NCBI GenBank assembly: GCA_029204225.1
Contig: CM055099.1
Location: forward strand, 66,741,852-66,805,851
DNA: 64,000 nt
Reading direction: 5' to 3'
Source: Diphasiastrum complanatum
Lineage: Eukaryota; Streptophyta; Lycopodiopsida; Lycopodiales; Lycopodiaceae
Shown here piece after piece: positions 23,101 to 38,100 of this stretch. Position numbers and translations under genes: made by a program. Numbering within the stretch: the first letter of the stretch is position 1; every line of letters starts with the position of its first letter. Under the pieces are notes generated by a model. The model saw only the letters and a list, made by a program, of their open reading frames with translations. It made no database searches and had not been told where the DNA came from.

Positions 23101-26100
23101 AAAGTGGCACTTACAAAGGGAAATAGTGTGCCCAACTGCTAAGTGATTTTCAATGTATGTCCTTAAGTATTGTGTGTCCTTGACATTGACATATCATAAA
23201 ACATTGGATTGAATGTGTAAAGAAACATACCAAAATAATAAGTAAACTAACGTAGTTGCTGCCAAATATGAACTACAAAATTCCATATGCCAGAAATGTT
23301 GTCAAAGAGTGTTTATGCTATGTGGAAGCCACAAAAAGTGTGTATGCTAACAAGCTACTCCATGAAGTATCCATGCTAAACACAAATAGTGTAATCCACT
23401 ACAAAGAACACGATTGGCCAAGAATACTAAACAAAGGCATCATACTAATTGTGCGGAGCATGCATCTGAAGAGAAGGATGAGGTCGAAACATTTGACACA
23501 AGTTGAGTTACAAGTGTCATTTCTTGAAAAGTACTTACGTGAGGAATTTCAGAAGATGAAGGGGTAAATGATGATGATGCCACATCATTTACAAAAATAT
23601 ATTGAGAATTGTACGACTATGCTTCTTAAGTGCTGGATGTCCAAAGCTCTACAAGGATTTTGTTAATCGGTAAATTTAAGTTGGTTCTGAAAAGGAAGTT
23701 TTTAAGTTCCTTAAATCAACTCTTGGAATTCAAGTTACCAGCACCCAGTTATAGGAAGTTAGATTTCTTGGTACTCGATTTTCAAAATTCTAACCTTGGG
23801 AGTATGTAACTTTTGGGTGTTACATCGACAATTATAAGTAAGCCCAGTATATGTGTGGAACCTTGGTACCGTTGTTTTTGGGTCAAGCTGTAATAATCGG
23901 TCTAAATTTTGCTAAACCGATCTTGACAAAATGATGGTAGTGGTTTGGTTCTCCAGGCAAGTACCCGGGAATTTTGGGTTCTTGGTACTGTGCTTTTTAT
24001 CGGTTTAACTCTGGAGTAGAAATATTTCCAGTTAATTGAGTTAAATGATATTTTTAGGTTCTTCCTTTTTGACTTCGATGGTGCACCGAGAGGCTTATCC
24101 TAAATGATTTTGATCTTTAGGATTGGGCAAACTAAAGCTTTTCAGATAATTGTTAAAGTGAATAAATGGATTAAGGTTGTAATTTTTGAGAGGTTGCTCT
24201 ATATTCGATTAAAAAATAGGTGTATCGAATATTGTAAAGAGTACCCGGATCCAAATTTTATTGATTTTCCATTAATTTCAAGCAACTTTAACGAAGTAAT
24301 ACTTAAGCTAGTGTGGTCAAAAGGGTAGTAACCTAACATTTACTTGTGTCAAAGGAGTTTTCGGGGGGCCTTCGCTAATGAAATTTTTCTCATGACCGTA
24401 AAATCTAAGGGAGGAAGAAAATGAGACACCAGTGTAGGTAAATGTGATTGTGTTATGTAGTTTGGATTGGTTAATAATCCCTGTATGGAAATTGGATAGC
24501 ATTGGTTTTTTTTTAATTCGTTAATGTGAATTTATTCTGAACATCAATAGGACCATGATTTGACCCTATTTGTTATTGGAAATTGTGACATGGGAACGCG
24601 GATGATACTTGATTCACATTTGTACTGTAAAGAGCCTTATTCCTAAGCGTAAGAACTCTCAGATGGTAGAAATTCGGTGAATGTAAGTACCGATCAAATG
24701 GGTTGTTTATGTGACGATAAAGCCATGTGCAGATTCTTCTTAAATCACAATTTTGTTAATGGATTATTGCGATCCATTAGGAACAAATATGGGGGTACTC
24801 CAGTATTTGGTGGAATGGATATGTGCATATCTGGTATTGGGAAATTTATTGGCCTCTATGGGTGAAAATTGACCAAGAAATGTACTTGAGATGCAAGTGT
24901 GCTTATTGGTATAAGTCAAGTGTGCTTTTTCTCATGCTATAAACATTGCCTAATCATTTATAAGATGATTCTTGACCATCCTTTGAAGTTCATTTCTCAA
25001 AATGTTTTCTCGTACATGTGACCATTAGAACCTGTCCAATGAAGGTTCTTTTCTAGATAAATGTTTCAACAACCAACTTCTATGCAACTTTGATTATCGT
25101 ATTGTATCACATGGTTTCACTATTGTAGAGAAGCCTTTCAGCACAAGTTTTTCGTTTTTTGATTTATACATTTTTCCTGTACTCTTTGTAATTTCCATGC
25201 TATTGAGATGAAACATGGCTGCTCGTAGACCAAAACACATGGATATTTCAAAAAGTAGATCCATTAGGGCAACTATTTGCCTGCTACTTGACAGTCAAAC
25301 ATCCTTATTCTGAAGCAATTTGTGATTGGATTTTATATATAGATTTGTTTATGGAGAATATTTGCAAGCATATGTTGTGTTTATTTTGGCCCTGATGACT
25401 TCCAAGAAACTAGGAAGGAATATAATTTTGATCCTGCTTTTATTTTGGTTAAACAGGTGGCTTACAATTGCCGGATCAACAATGGCTTTGCGTGCGAGCT
25501 TGTTTCCTTTGACAATTATTCAACTAAAAAAAGTTTCAAAATTTAGCAACTTGTGGCCCAAATGTGAGCTTTCACATGGCTTAGAAGTATTTGTTAGAAT
25601 TTTTGCAAGACATGGCATCATTACCACAACTAGAGGCTGTGAACCCTTATCATTGTGGACATCCCTTGATTGGTCCAACATTTTAATAATGAGATTGACT
25701 TTCTTAACCCTAGTTGCGATAGATGAAGAATTAAAATTCAATAATTGTAGGCCATAACCTGTCAACTGAAAATTAATTTCAAACAAACATTCAAGAAGAA
25801 TCGTAATTAGGCATCGTTAAGGCAAGCGAAACCAGAAAGAACGTTCTCAAAAAAATATCTCGATTTGGGTGTTGCATCCCTAAATTTTGTATCCGTTTCT
25901 TGCTCTGCCCTTTAGGATTAACCATTCCTATATTCTAATCCATGCAATTTCTCAATTATATCCTCCTTATCTATAAGTTGGTAGTGGATGACCATTCACC
26001 TTTGATTTTTAACATGCATTTATGTCGATTTAGCTCCTTATTTTTTGAGCTATTAGATTGATTGATAGACTATCGAAAGAGCATGTCTGATATTGTCAAA

Positions 26101-29100
26101 ATATGAAGATACATGAATCTAATCTGACGTGTTGGCAAGTTTTCTAAGATGCTATAGACCGCACATGAAGGGGGATCTAGTCACGCGTTGGTGCTTGCTA
26201 TTGGAGTTATAGTATTGCCCTTGGCATAGGGAGGCAGAAGGCCTCAATGATTTGATAAGAAAATGCAACAATTAGAACCGGAAATATGTAACGAGATGTT
26301 GAAGAATGTGTGAGTATCCCCTGATGCCAATCTTTGGGGGTTGTATGTATACAAGATCAGTCTTTTACTGGGAGTTTATGGTCGCAGCAATATTAGTTTA
26401 AGGGCTGAAGAAAGTTATTAGATGCTGTTTTCCAGTGCTTTCATCAGTGATTTTCGAATAATTGGCCACCCACTTTGGGGTGAAAAACCGCTTTCATGAT
26501 TAAAGCATGTAAAGAAATTGTCTGTTTACAGTGGTAATATCTGAAATGCAATTGCAGCATTGTCTTTTTCCTTCTTTAAACATTTGTTGCTTCAATATCA
26601 ATTGAGCGGTTTTGAAGAAGAGACGAGGTCATCCTTTTTCCATTATTCTTTCTTTGTCAAGTATCCTGCTTGTTGCTTCATGATCAGATTATCAAAGGCT
26701 CTTCCTCTTTTTCTTATCCTTGTTGTAAACTTATATGCAGTTAGCAATTCATTTGTAACTTAACATTATATAAAATTCAAGTCTTCTGGTCAGGTCACTT
26801 AGTAGAGGATGCTTTTTGGTTCTATTGTCTGATCCTTATGTTTCGAATTAAGGCATGCTTTATATGCTTGTTTGCAAGATTATATTCTGAATATTAATCT
26901 TTAGGAAAGCTCAACTGGTGTATTGATTCTAGCTGTAGTGGCTAAATTTAAGCTACAAAATATAAATCTGGCTGCAGTGCCTCCTCCAATTTCTAAGTAT
27001 GGCTCAGGAAAAACCTATCTAGAGCAATGGAATGTTTTCAGACAGCGATGCCAGGAAGTGGAAGCTCCGAATCCTTTGTGGCTCATTGTGGTGCCACTTG
27101 TACATGTGAGGTCTTTTAACGTAATGTTTGCTTGGACTAGTGTCCTTTGAGTCACTATGATGTCAGTCTATCTGTCATGCAAGGTCTGAATTTGTATTGC
27201 ACACATAGAAAAGGTTTTGTGTTTTTGAGAAAAAATACCAGACAATCTGCCGTGGACATGCCTGGTTACCAAAGCTCACACTAACAACTGTGACATAAGT
27301 AGACATTATGGTGGGTGATGACTTATTTTATGTGTCTTGTTAATTTTTGGAATACTTGACTTGTAATTGGGTTGGGAGCTAGAATCAATCAAAACAGAAG
27401 TGTGGACAGTTCATTTTGCAATTAGTCTAATACCTGCTTTGCAGATCCCCATATTCATTTCGTGGATTTTGGCAGTCCGGCAAATGGCAATAGTTCACTA
27501 TCCTGGTTTTGACATGGTAGGTGTTCTTGCAAATTTGTTTTAGTTTACCATAAATGGCTGAAAAATATGAGACAGGTCTTTCTGAACATGGCATTGGCTG
27601 AAAGTTTTTGTGAGGATCTAGAACGTTCCATGATTTCCATTAGATAATAGTAGCAGATTTCTGTCATGCTGAGAAACTTTGCTTGAGCATATTGACCTTT
27701 GTCCGGGCATCACGTGCCTTCTGCATGTAAATATTCAAGCTTTTACTAACTACAAGAATTGTGGCATGTAATCAAAACATATAGCAGGTACTATGCTGAA
27801 ATTATCAACCATCTGCACTGCAAGAGTAGACAGTTGCTTGTGCTACTACGTAATTTTATTGATTAGCAGTTGTAAAGAGTTTGGTGACTTCTTATAGGGA
27901 TAACCAGATTGTAACTGTGTTATTTGCGGTTAGTGTGGATAAGAAGATTCATTGTCGAGCTTTGTTCTGCTGAGAAAATAAGCTTGTAGAATCTACGGAG
28001 ATAATCACCCTAACAAAATGGAGACTCCAATGAAGATTCCCAAGGTGTACAACTGAGGTAGATGAAGTTGCTGTCACAAAATACTGTGATTATGCTGGAC
28101 CAACTGGAAGATTGGAGGAAAATTCAGATTGCCCAACATTGCAAGAGGACTTAAATTTGACTTTGGTGAAGTATCTGGTAAGCGATTATTGTTACAAATG
28201 GCACTCCATGTATGAGAGTGATTGACGAAGTCAAGAACAACTCTAACACTGATCCTATGGACAGAGAAATTCTCAACATACAAGAACAAGCAACTCCTCT
28301 TTTGAAGCCACCAGGGGCGTTTACAAACATGTATTGTGAAAGAAAGTTTTGGCCATCATCTAAGTAGAACAAGAAACCATAAAATGGGCTAAATGTTTGA
28401 TTTTTGAAGGAATTTCTAAGTCAAAGAGTGTTAGTTTGAATTTTTTACACAGAGCTGGTAGAAATGCAAAGTTTTTGGTTGAATTCAGAAGCCATAGGTC
28501 AACAAAATTTATTTTCCAAAATCATTATAGTTTGAATTGTTGGAAAATATTTCTTCGAAGAGGTCTCACTCATATGGTATGGCATGATGGAGGAAAGAAT
28601 AAAGTGAACAAATAGTAATCATTAGCTATCATGATTCATATATATGGGCAGTTTATGGACTCTATAGCAAGCATCAATAGACCATGTTTTGGGCCCTGTT
28701 AGTAGTAGGATACTGCCATTCAGCCTTATCGTCACTGAATGATGTTTGGATAAACTTGCTCGGTTTTTTAGGCTCCTAGCACTAACTTATTGGACTCTCT
28801 AGGTTAGCTATAAGTAGACACATCCAATCGCTCTCATCTTGATGGTTTGCGAGGTCCAATCATAGCTTAAGGTTCACCACGTGCCAAAAGTAGGTGAAAC
28901 TCGAGCTCACACTATATGCTTGATGGAGAGCTCATTGTACATACACTCTATTTGGAGAATTTGAAAGATTGATTCTGGAACTCAATTTTGTCCTATTGAG
29001 GGAGGCCGAGGGCAAGGATATAATCTTTTGTATTTTTCACTTGTAGTTGGATGAATGTTTTGAAGCTAATGAATGCCTTAGTTTTTCACTCATATCCTCT

Positions 29101-32100
29101 TGAATGGCTTGTCTTTGATGGATGGTTGCATCTTGTGTAAAAAAGCTCTTGCCTAGATCAAAAGTTACTTTTGTAGCATTGAAAAATCTGAGTTCTATCA
29201 AGTTATCTTTTTTAGTGTGCAAGCTCTGTTGCTTGTAGATCTTTATAGATGTTTTGAAGGTCCTAAAATCAAAGTTTCCATTTTAAGTTGTTTGAAGAGT
29301 GGCTCTTAGCTTACCTTAGCCTAGACCTTGCATGATTTCAAGTTGTGGTTTAAGTTAGCTTGTCTTTATCATCAATCTTATGGAGATTTTCATATTGCTA
29401 TAAATTTTTAATGATCAATCATTATCTTTGCAGTACCTTTCTTTGTTTCACATAAGATGTGAGAGGAAGATGAGGAAGTATTGACGAATTCACCTCGTAA
29501 TCATTCCATTGAGCAATACAGAGCTGTAGCAAGCATAAATTGAGTTTTTGTTTACAAAATTGATTGCATCTTGGAAGTTGCCACTATGTATCTGCTTGCT
29601 ACATATTTGGTCCATTGGTTGATAGAAAGCTAATAACTTGAAAAAAGGCGATTTTTATTATACCTTGTGTCATTAGATATTACACCATCTTAAGTGTGTT
29701 TCTTTGGAGGGACAATGCATACTACTGTTACAGACTGTCATTGACTGGTTTTCATTACATCCTATTTGATTCTTGCACATTTGGAATCATGGCTACTACA
29801 AGTTTGATACTTAGTAGTTTAGGGTTATTGTACAAGAGTGCAATTAGGTTATGCAGATGGATACACAAGCCTTGCATTAGACTATACAAAGCATTATTCA
29901 AACAGGTCAGGCTCTTCATAGGCTTACTAGTGCACATAATATCCAAACATAGTCACCATTGCTTGCATAATTTACACTGGCTACAGATTCTATTACTATT
30001 TCTCTTGATGGCCTTTAGTCAATTCATGACATGACTTTATTCCCAAATGAGAGTTTTAGACATTTGGATGAAGACCTAAGAAGAAGGGAAGAGGTGAAAA
30101 TCACTTTTGTCTCCAGTGGAGATGTATTTAAACGACTCACAATATCATCTAGATGCAACAAGGATACGTGTAGATGGATCTCGGGACATTGTAGATCACC
30201 TTAAATATGAGCACCGTTCAAAGCAGGCACAAGTTGAGGGCTATTCAACATAGGATGGGTAGGTGAGATGTTAGATCAACATATATGCTATGAACCACAT
30301 GATATTGTTGACGAGATAGAGGATCAGCATATTTGTCATGAGGCACATACAATTGATAACTCAACATAGACATGCAAATGAGGTAGAGGATCATTCATAC
30401 GACTCCACAACTCATGCTCTGCACTACCAACATCCATATTTGCTGGTGAGGCAGTAGTACTAGTATCTACAAAGGAGTTGATGGTTCACAAGATGTTACA
30501 CATGTGCAGAGAACCTGTATCTATGCCATGAGGTTCTTGCAGATCATGTTCTTAAACTTCAAGAAGAGGTACGTTCTCCCCTCATGGTTAGTATACTTGC
30601 CATTGTTCCAACAACCTTACATTAGCTCCTCATTTAGACAACACTTCTTGTCAAAGCATTCTTGTTGTGCATGTTTTGATTATTACAATCCTTTTCTATG
30701 ATGCTATTCATGGAGTTGTTGACCTGATTATTCCAATTGCTTTATGTTGTGCATTTGTTGAGCAAGTTCTTATTTCTACTATGTGGGATTTTTGGGTTGC
30801 ATTTGAGTCATTTGTTGTCAATTGTGATGGCCATTCACGATCCTTATGGATAGCTTGGGATCTTGAATACCATTGGATCCAATTATTTCTTTTGCTATTA
30901 TATGACATTCTTGGGTGATATGACTAACTTGTGACGTGCAGTTAGCCCAATTTTTGATGTGGTACATGCTTGGTCCCTTCAGATAGCTTGGGATCTTCAT
31001 GGTGGTATACATGTTTTTCCTTGGCGCTGTTGTGTCATAGTGGAAGTGCGGTGGTACTTTTGCATTCCTCTTGTTGGACCATTACGCTGTCTTGGAATAC
31101 GTGTGGTTACATGCGGATGTATTGGGCTATTAGGTTTGATGTCTTTATGTAGCGCTACTAGTTCGTTCAATTGACTTGTCCCTTCTATGCAGTTGAGTTG
31201 TACAAGTATATTCTTGCAAAGATCGCCCATTATGCAACAAACCTTTCTTAGCACATTCTAATACATTCCTATTTTTGGTAGTAGATATCAACATTAATCA
31301 TCAACAATTTTTTTGACTTGGATGCGGCGCAAGTAATGTCGTTGGACTACATACTTGACAACATGTTCCCTTGTATTCAACCACTATGAAATAATGCTCT
31401 CTACCTTGTTTCTTATATTGATGCTAATCTTTGGCATTTCTAGGTGAAATGACCTATTTGGGAGGCACTCCTATGTGAGTTAATATGACTGATGTCTCCC
31501 TTTGGCATTCTCAACCCATTGCGCTTTCATTTTCATGGCATGAAGTTCTCGTATGTGTAGTATAGTCTTGTTGATACATCACAACAAAGTTAGTTTATGG
31601 GTACATGGTAGCAAAGTTTCCATGGCATGATATTTCTTGAACTACAACAAAGTTTCTAGAGATCACAATGGCGTGTCTTGTTATTGGTATTTGGCAATAG
31701 TGTTTACCCATTGATGTGGCATTGTTGATTCCTATTATTGATATTTTATCGCAATATTTGTCTGCTGATGTGCATGTGTTGTGAAGACATCGGTGGCATG
31801 TTTCCTTGGCCAATTCAAACGGTCCTTTTTTTTTTTCATTCCTCGAATGATCTTTAGGGCAAGTTCACACTTTTCAAAATTTCAAATGTATCTAAATCAG
31901 CTTCCTCCTTCCTTCTTAGGATTTAGAGACCTAGCCCTGATTTGGGCCCTCAGACACTATAATTAGGGCCCTAGATTCTAGGATAATTCAAATGGATCAG
32001 AAAGTTCTATGCATTGATTTGGTGAAGCCTCTATCTAAATTGAGTTGGTGGACTCCTCTTAAACCTTGCTTTTTATTGTGGAATCTTTTTTTGGCCCTAA

Positions 32101-35100
32101 AAATTTCTGACAATTGAATTGATTGTTTTGATTCGAATCAAGATCATGATTGGAATTTGAATGAACGTGCAAATTGGGAAACATCGCCATGGTGGTGTGA
32201 AGTTTGAGGTTCAATGGGATTCAAGCAATGAGTCACAAATGTTAATAATATCTAATTACTAATTAGTAATTACATACTACACTGAGCTTTGAAGGTTTAA
32301 CTTAAGTTCAAACAAGAATCACCTGTGGCTGAATTAATAAAGCTTTCTTTCTTTCTCTCTCTCTCTCTCTCTTCTTTTTTGATGTACTTTCTACTTGTCT
32401 TATGTGCCCTCGGGTACTTGACAGACATTAATATAATTCTGATTCTAATTCTCTCTCTCGGGCTCTTCTCCTCTTGCAATGGCTCTCTATCACGCCAAAA
32501 CCCTCTCTCATTGACCTCTCGGGACTACGTGGAAAAGCAACTGTTCTTTGTAGGAGAATGCTATTTTACCAGCATTATATAGTGTATTATGTGATGCTGT
32601 GTCTGTGACGTGTGTTCGTAACTAGCATATATCTTGAGTATTTTGTTTAGTGAAAGAACAAATCATTGGACAGTTCAACCTCGGAAAGAGTTGGTAACGT
32701 AAGAAAAAGTCTCTTGGTCTTGTTTTTGACAATGAAAAGTTGTAAACACTTCTTAAGCTGAAGGGGTTGTTACGTCCCTTGCACTTAGAAAGGACCATAG
32801 TTTCTAGAAATGGAATGGAATCGTTCCTAGGACACATTCTTAGGAACGGTTCCATACCGTTCCTAAACTACCTAAGGAACGATTCCTCAAGTAACGTTCC
32901 TTAGGTAGATTTTTTGCAATTTTTATTTTTTTTATCGTTCCTATCTGCCATTCCTTTCTGATCTGACTTTGATCGTTCCTGTTCCAGTGAGGCTGTGGGT
33001 TAATTACATCAGAAAAAATCATTTTAATCGTTCCTATCTGCCGTTCTTGTCTGATCCCCGACTTTGATCATTCCTCTTCCTGTGAGGCTATGGGTTAATC
33101 AAATGAGAAAAAATCATTCCTTGAGTTGAATCTTGACAAAACGTTCTTGTATGATTGAGGCAACTCCTCAGACGTCACACGATCCTAGTGCAAAACTGTT
33201 TCTCAAAAGTACGTGAAGCCCATTCCTGAAAACCGTTCCTTGGGAACTGAATGCGCATCCCTAAGGAACGGAATGGTACCCGTCCCCTAAGGGAAAACCT
33301 TAGGAATGGGTTTCACTGGAATGGACATAAGTGCAGGAGCAGAGGATGATATATCTAGTATTGTTGCACGCCCTTTAGGTGAGCATCTAGGTGGGTATAG
33401 CAATGCTCACAACAGAACCTTTAGGACATGTGGTGGTGCGCCAAGTGAATCATGTCATAAGTAATAGAGGAATGACATGCCTCAATTAGTGGGTACTCAG
33501 GCATATCTAGACCCTCCGACCCCTGCTTACACCTATCTTGGGAGAACGGCTGGAGCGATATATACAAGTATGTGGCGGGGTGGTGAATGCACAACTCTGC
33601 TCCAACTATGGCTAGTATCTTATGCTAGCCATCTTCTACAAGCTTCTGTAAGTTTGTGAACAGATTGACCAGATTACTGCTTGTGAGATGCCTCTTGAGC
33701 CGATGAGACGTTGCCTAGATTTGTTACCTCGAAAAGTCACCTATGATATTGTCGGGCCTTGCAGGACTTGCCAATTGTTGGCCCATTACAAGAATAGGCT
33801 GATGTTTATGGAAATCAGGCACCTTATGCTAACTAAAGGCATGAGGAACTTTATAAGTCTGATTATTGTAGCTTTGATAAGCCTAAAGTGCTGGAGAGTA
33901 GATATTTAAAGAATTATTATCTAGTCCTATATACACACACACAAACACAAACACAAACACATGTCTAAAGTGCAATAAAAATCATTTGAAAAGTGGCAAT
34001 GTATAGATAACAAAACAACAGAAGTACCTACAATTTCTCATAGGTAAGTGGAACAAAAAACAAGACGTCTGCTTATATGTAAAAGAAGTATCAAGTGATG
34101 ATCTTTCACTTGGCTGAAACAAGATTTTTTAACATAAGGACAGTCTTTTATAAGTCTGTATATGCAATCCTATGTTCATGGTAAGTGTATATCAAAGACA
34201 TGGGAGCACCACGATGATTATAAAGAACAGGCTTCGAATCCCATGTTGCAAGTTTCAGTCTTGTAGTCTTTCATACACCACCATTCTCGTACAACAAATA
34301 GATGTGGCTGCACTGTTGACTTTTCCTTAAGAGCATCATCTAGCGTAAGCTACTTGAAACTCGATAGTTAGTCTTTCTTGTATTGACCAGTATGTGTAAA
34401 TTCTCTCCAGCATGTATTATCCAGTTACAATCACATAATTTCCTCAGTGCATTCAATAAGAAGTTGCTTTTTTGTGCTAATCTTTGTTTTCCATGTGATC
34501 AAACTTGCAGGGTGGTGCTTTCTGGTTCGTAGATCTCACAGTTCCAGCACAAGGGACTGTTGGGGCCATTTTTCCATTGTTGGTGGCTATCACATATTTC
34601 ACCAATATACAGGTCCTTTGTTTCTTCTCATATTAGAGTTTCACATTGCATGATAATAAGCAACTTCTAGCTCAAGGAGTTTGGCCATTGATTGAATATT
34701 CTTGTGTGTATATTTTTTTCACAATAAGCCCCACAACCAGCAAACTCTCATTGTGGGTCTGCTTGGATGCACTCTAAGATAATAGATTGCTGCTGACATC
34801 TCAATCTTCATTGCTGCCTGCTTAATAGAGCAGCTTAGACTCAATTCTTGCGCTACAGGTTGAGGTGTTAAATCTCCAGTACAATCGAAGCACAGATTTT
34901 GCAGTTATTTGCTTGTTGGGAGAGGTTATCATTATTATGAACTCCAAGTCATGCTTTCCTTGTTTTTCACTTTCATTTGATATTGAATCAGCTTTGTGTG
35001 GTTGCTTGCTTGAAAGAGAAATATAGGCTAGACAGGCTTTTAGAGTTACTACATTACCTCTCTAGTTATTGGCTCTATGCCAGCTGTAGACTTTTGACCT

Positions 35101-38100
35101 AAAGCTTGAAAGATCTGGATCAAATATCTTCTTTACAATTTTCCGAGTAGTCCCAAGCAAGTAATCTACTCCAGCCTCTCCAATAACAGCTCAAAGTTAA
35201 TATCTTGGAGGAACTGCCTCATTTTTCCTTCTTTTTTTGCTCTAACGGGTATTCCAGAGGTTTAAAAGAGTTATCATGTACAAACATGTAAAATGTGACT
35301 TCAAAGTTTTGGTTCATGATAACTATTCTCGTACTTTTCTTTGATTTATATCTTTTAATTGCTGGTTTGAACCCTGTGGAATTGAATCCAGCTACATGTA
35401 CGCTTGACAGCGGAAAGTAGACATAGACATAGATCATAATGCCAACCATGTGGTCCACGACAATCCAATATAAGAAGTGACACCGAGTGGACATTCAGGA
35501 GACCAATGCTTGTTTAGAAGAGTACTTTCAAGAATCCGCCGTCATAATGCTTCTATACCTAGTGACAACCTATGAACTAAGCCCACAGTTTGCTTCATTG
35601 ATTCATATACTCATTGACAACAGAAAAAGGATACACTCGCCCACCAATTGATCTTTTCTATTCTTTGTTAAAATTAACCCATAAACTACTCAATTTAGTT
35701 AGGGCTTGAATGTCTTGAATTAAATGCTGGAAGCATAATAATTTGATTTGACTTCTTAGGGTGGCACTTCAAGGATGGTACGAGTCTGAGGGACACTCGA
35801 GACTGTTGGGACATATAGTATAACGTTGTGAGAACGATGACAGTGAGTCAAAAGGACAGAGTTGGAGCCCGAGAAACATAACAAAACAAGTGTAGTTTCA
35901 CAACATCAAACCAAAGTTTTCATGAGCTCTAGTTAGCCTTAAAGCCAATCTCACAGCTATAGAGTATGAATTGAGCACCGCAGAAATCGCTTTTTTTTTT
36001 TGGAAAGCTAGAATGGTTGAACCTTCAGATAAATCTTTGGGGGAAACCCTGGCCCTGCAAGGACAATATTACTTGTCTCAATTTTCATTTTTTATTACAG
36101 GCCAACACATGAAAATATTCCCTCAAGTACACCTTAGGGTGCTAATTTCTGATCCTTTCCCAAAAAGCATATGGTTTCCTAAAACTCTTGGTCATCCAAT
36201 GGTTTCTCAAAGTCTCAATTTCTCTTGAGAAATGGTCTTATTTGTCTCACAATTGAAAGACGTGGTCAATGTGATCATTTCTTTTCCTTGGAGAAGTTAA
36301 GAGTAGTACTTCGTGATTTGTTAAAGTTTCTGGATATTCCTTTTTGGCTTGATTGAATTTTAATCTCAATCTATATGGCCTATGCAAGATCCCAGTGTAT
36401 CCATAGTAGATTACTCTTAACCCAGTGGCAACATTGAAGATCTTCTTATGTGTATGATTCAGCTGTAACTTCTTCTTCTTTAAGCATGGTTGCAAGGTAA
36501 GTCCTGTGCAACTACAATACATGCAATACTGTTATCAACGATCCTAGCTTTTTGTTTACCCTTTCCTTGAAAATGTAAAGAAAAATTCGACATTCTCATT
36601 TCTATCATGCTTATTTTTAAAAGGCCCAATATCAACTAGGCTCTCTGACTGTCAAAAACCGTAGATCCTAGCTACTTTATTTTGATTTTAACTATTCTTT
36701 CCTAGAGTATGTTTTCAAGATTGAGCATAGTAGAATGGAGGAAGACATCTCTATCTGTATCTAGGAGCAGCTTCTGTAGATTTGCCAGTAATCAAGTGCC
36801 TGCATCTAAAGTGGGCAAGAGGCCACTCTCTTAATTGGGCCAACAACTAAGTCTTTTATATCTGCCACATTAAAAAGGTCTCTAATTTTTGAGATGTGAA
36901 GTTTGAGTCAAAGCCTCAAATCTGATTAGCAATTACTTCCTGCAGTGTTGCATTTTATTTTGCTAACGAACATCTGCACTTAAGAATTTCAACCAGGTTT
37001 TCCCATGGTGCTTAGGTAGAATTATTATATTTTAACAAACTTCTTTCGATTGAAACAGTTTTATTTTAACAAACTTCTTTTAATTGAAACAGTTTTAACT
37101 ATAGAAGACTATGTCAAATATTCTTCCTCAGAAGCCTTTAGGTTCTGAGAAAGGTCTTTCTTTTGTCTTTTGAATGGTTATAGCTTGTCACAGAATATTC
37201 AGACCGGTGATCTTTTTAGGGATTCAGAAGTGTAGTTTGTGGATTGCAATTACCATTTTGCTCTCAAACAAGTTCCTTCAGAATGTAGTCTATGAGGATA
37301 CCGAACAGATACTTCTTATTGTTTTGTACTCCATCCTGTGTTGGTAATGTCATTGATTGCTGTGTGATTTTTGAAACATGACACATAATTTTGTAGCCTG
37401 GTAGACGTATTGAACAATGAGAAAGTTTTCTAGATTTTACTTGTCAATGGTTTATAGATGTTATTTGTTTGTGATCCCTGGCTACAGAGCAATGGATTCC
37501 TGATCTTCTTGGCTGGTCATCTTGTCAAGTGTAATCATGGAGTTTTCTTTTTTGAGCTGATACTGAAAATTTATACAAGATCGATTTTTGACATTATTGT
37601 GCTACAAATTACAGGAGAAATTGTCTGACTGTATTTTACATGCATTCCTGATTGTCTAGGCATCTTCTCTTGTGTAATTATCATTATGCACCTATGGATT
37701 TTCTCATGTCTGAGCAGAAAGAGCAAAATCAGAATAAGCTGTAGATTTTACAGCTCCCTTTTCTTTTGTCCAATGTCATTATTCACCTGTAATGCTTTTG
37801 TTTGATCTATTTGGATGGTTTCCACTTTGCTACAGTAGATATCGTTCACGTCTTCTGCTTTGAAGTCAGGACACATGGTGGCTTTGATCAAGGTAATCTT
37901 GACATTTCGATTTATTTCAGTCCTCCAACCATGTACTGCATGTTATTCAGACAACAGATAGACCTATGTCAGCTAGCTTGTTGCAAATATGAAATTTAGA
38001 AATTAGAAACCAAGGTTTGCATTTTGTGTTGCTTTCTTTGCATATGCTTCTTCAATCTGTTCAAGATCATGTTGTGTCTTCTAATAAATACTTCTGATAG

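Larger units (their letters stand above)
27517..34510 (+). other. OXA2 intron 4 (7.0 kb)
   Basis: GT-AG intron. It holds a short coding-like segment (28035-28365), unclassified sequence with a repeated GATAGCTTGGGATCTT word (30849 and 30984), a CT-rich tract near 32340-32372, a GGAACG-rich repeat (32805-33325), more unclassified sequence (33330-33930) and a short CA-rich tract (33930-33960). No intact gene was recognised. Confidence 0.75.

Noticed and set aside
23640-24870. Possible organelle-derived insert in intron 1
   Set aside because: Several phrases seemed organelle-like at first, but no mitochondrial or plastid gene could be named and the frames are full of stops.
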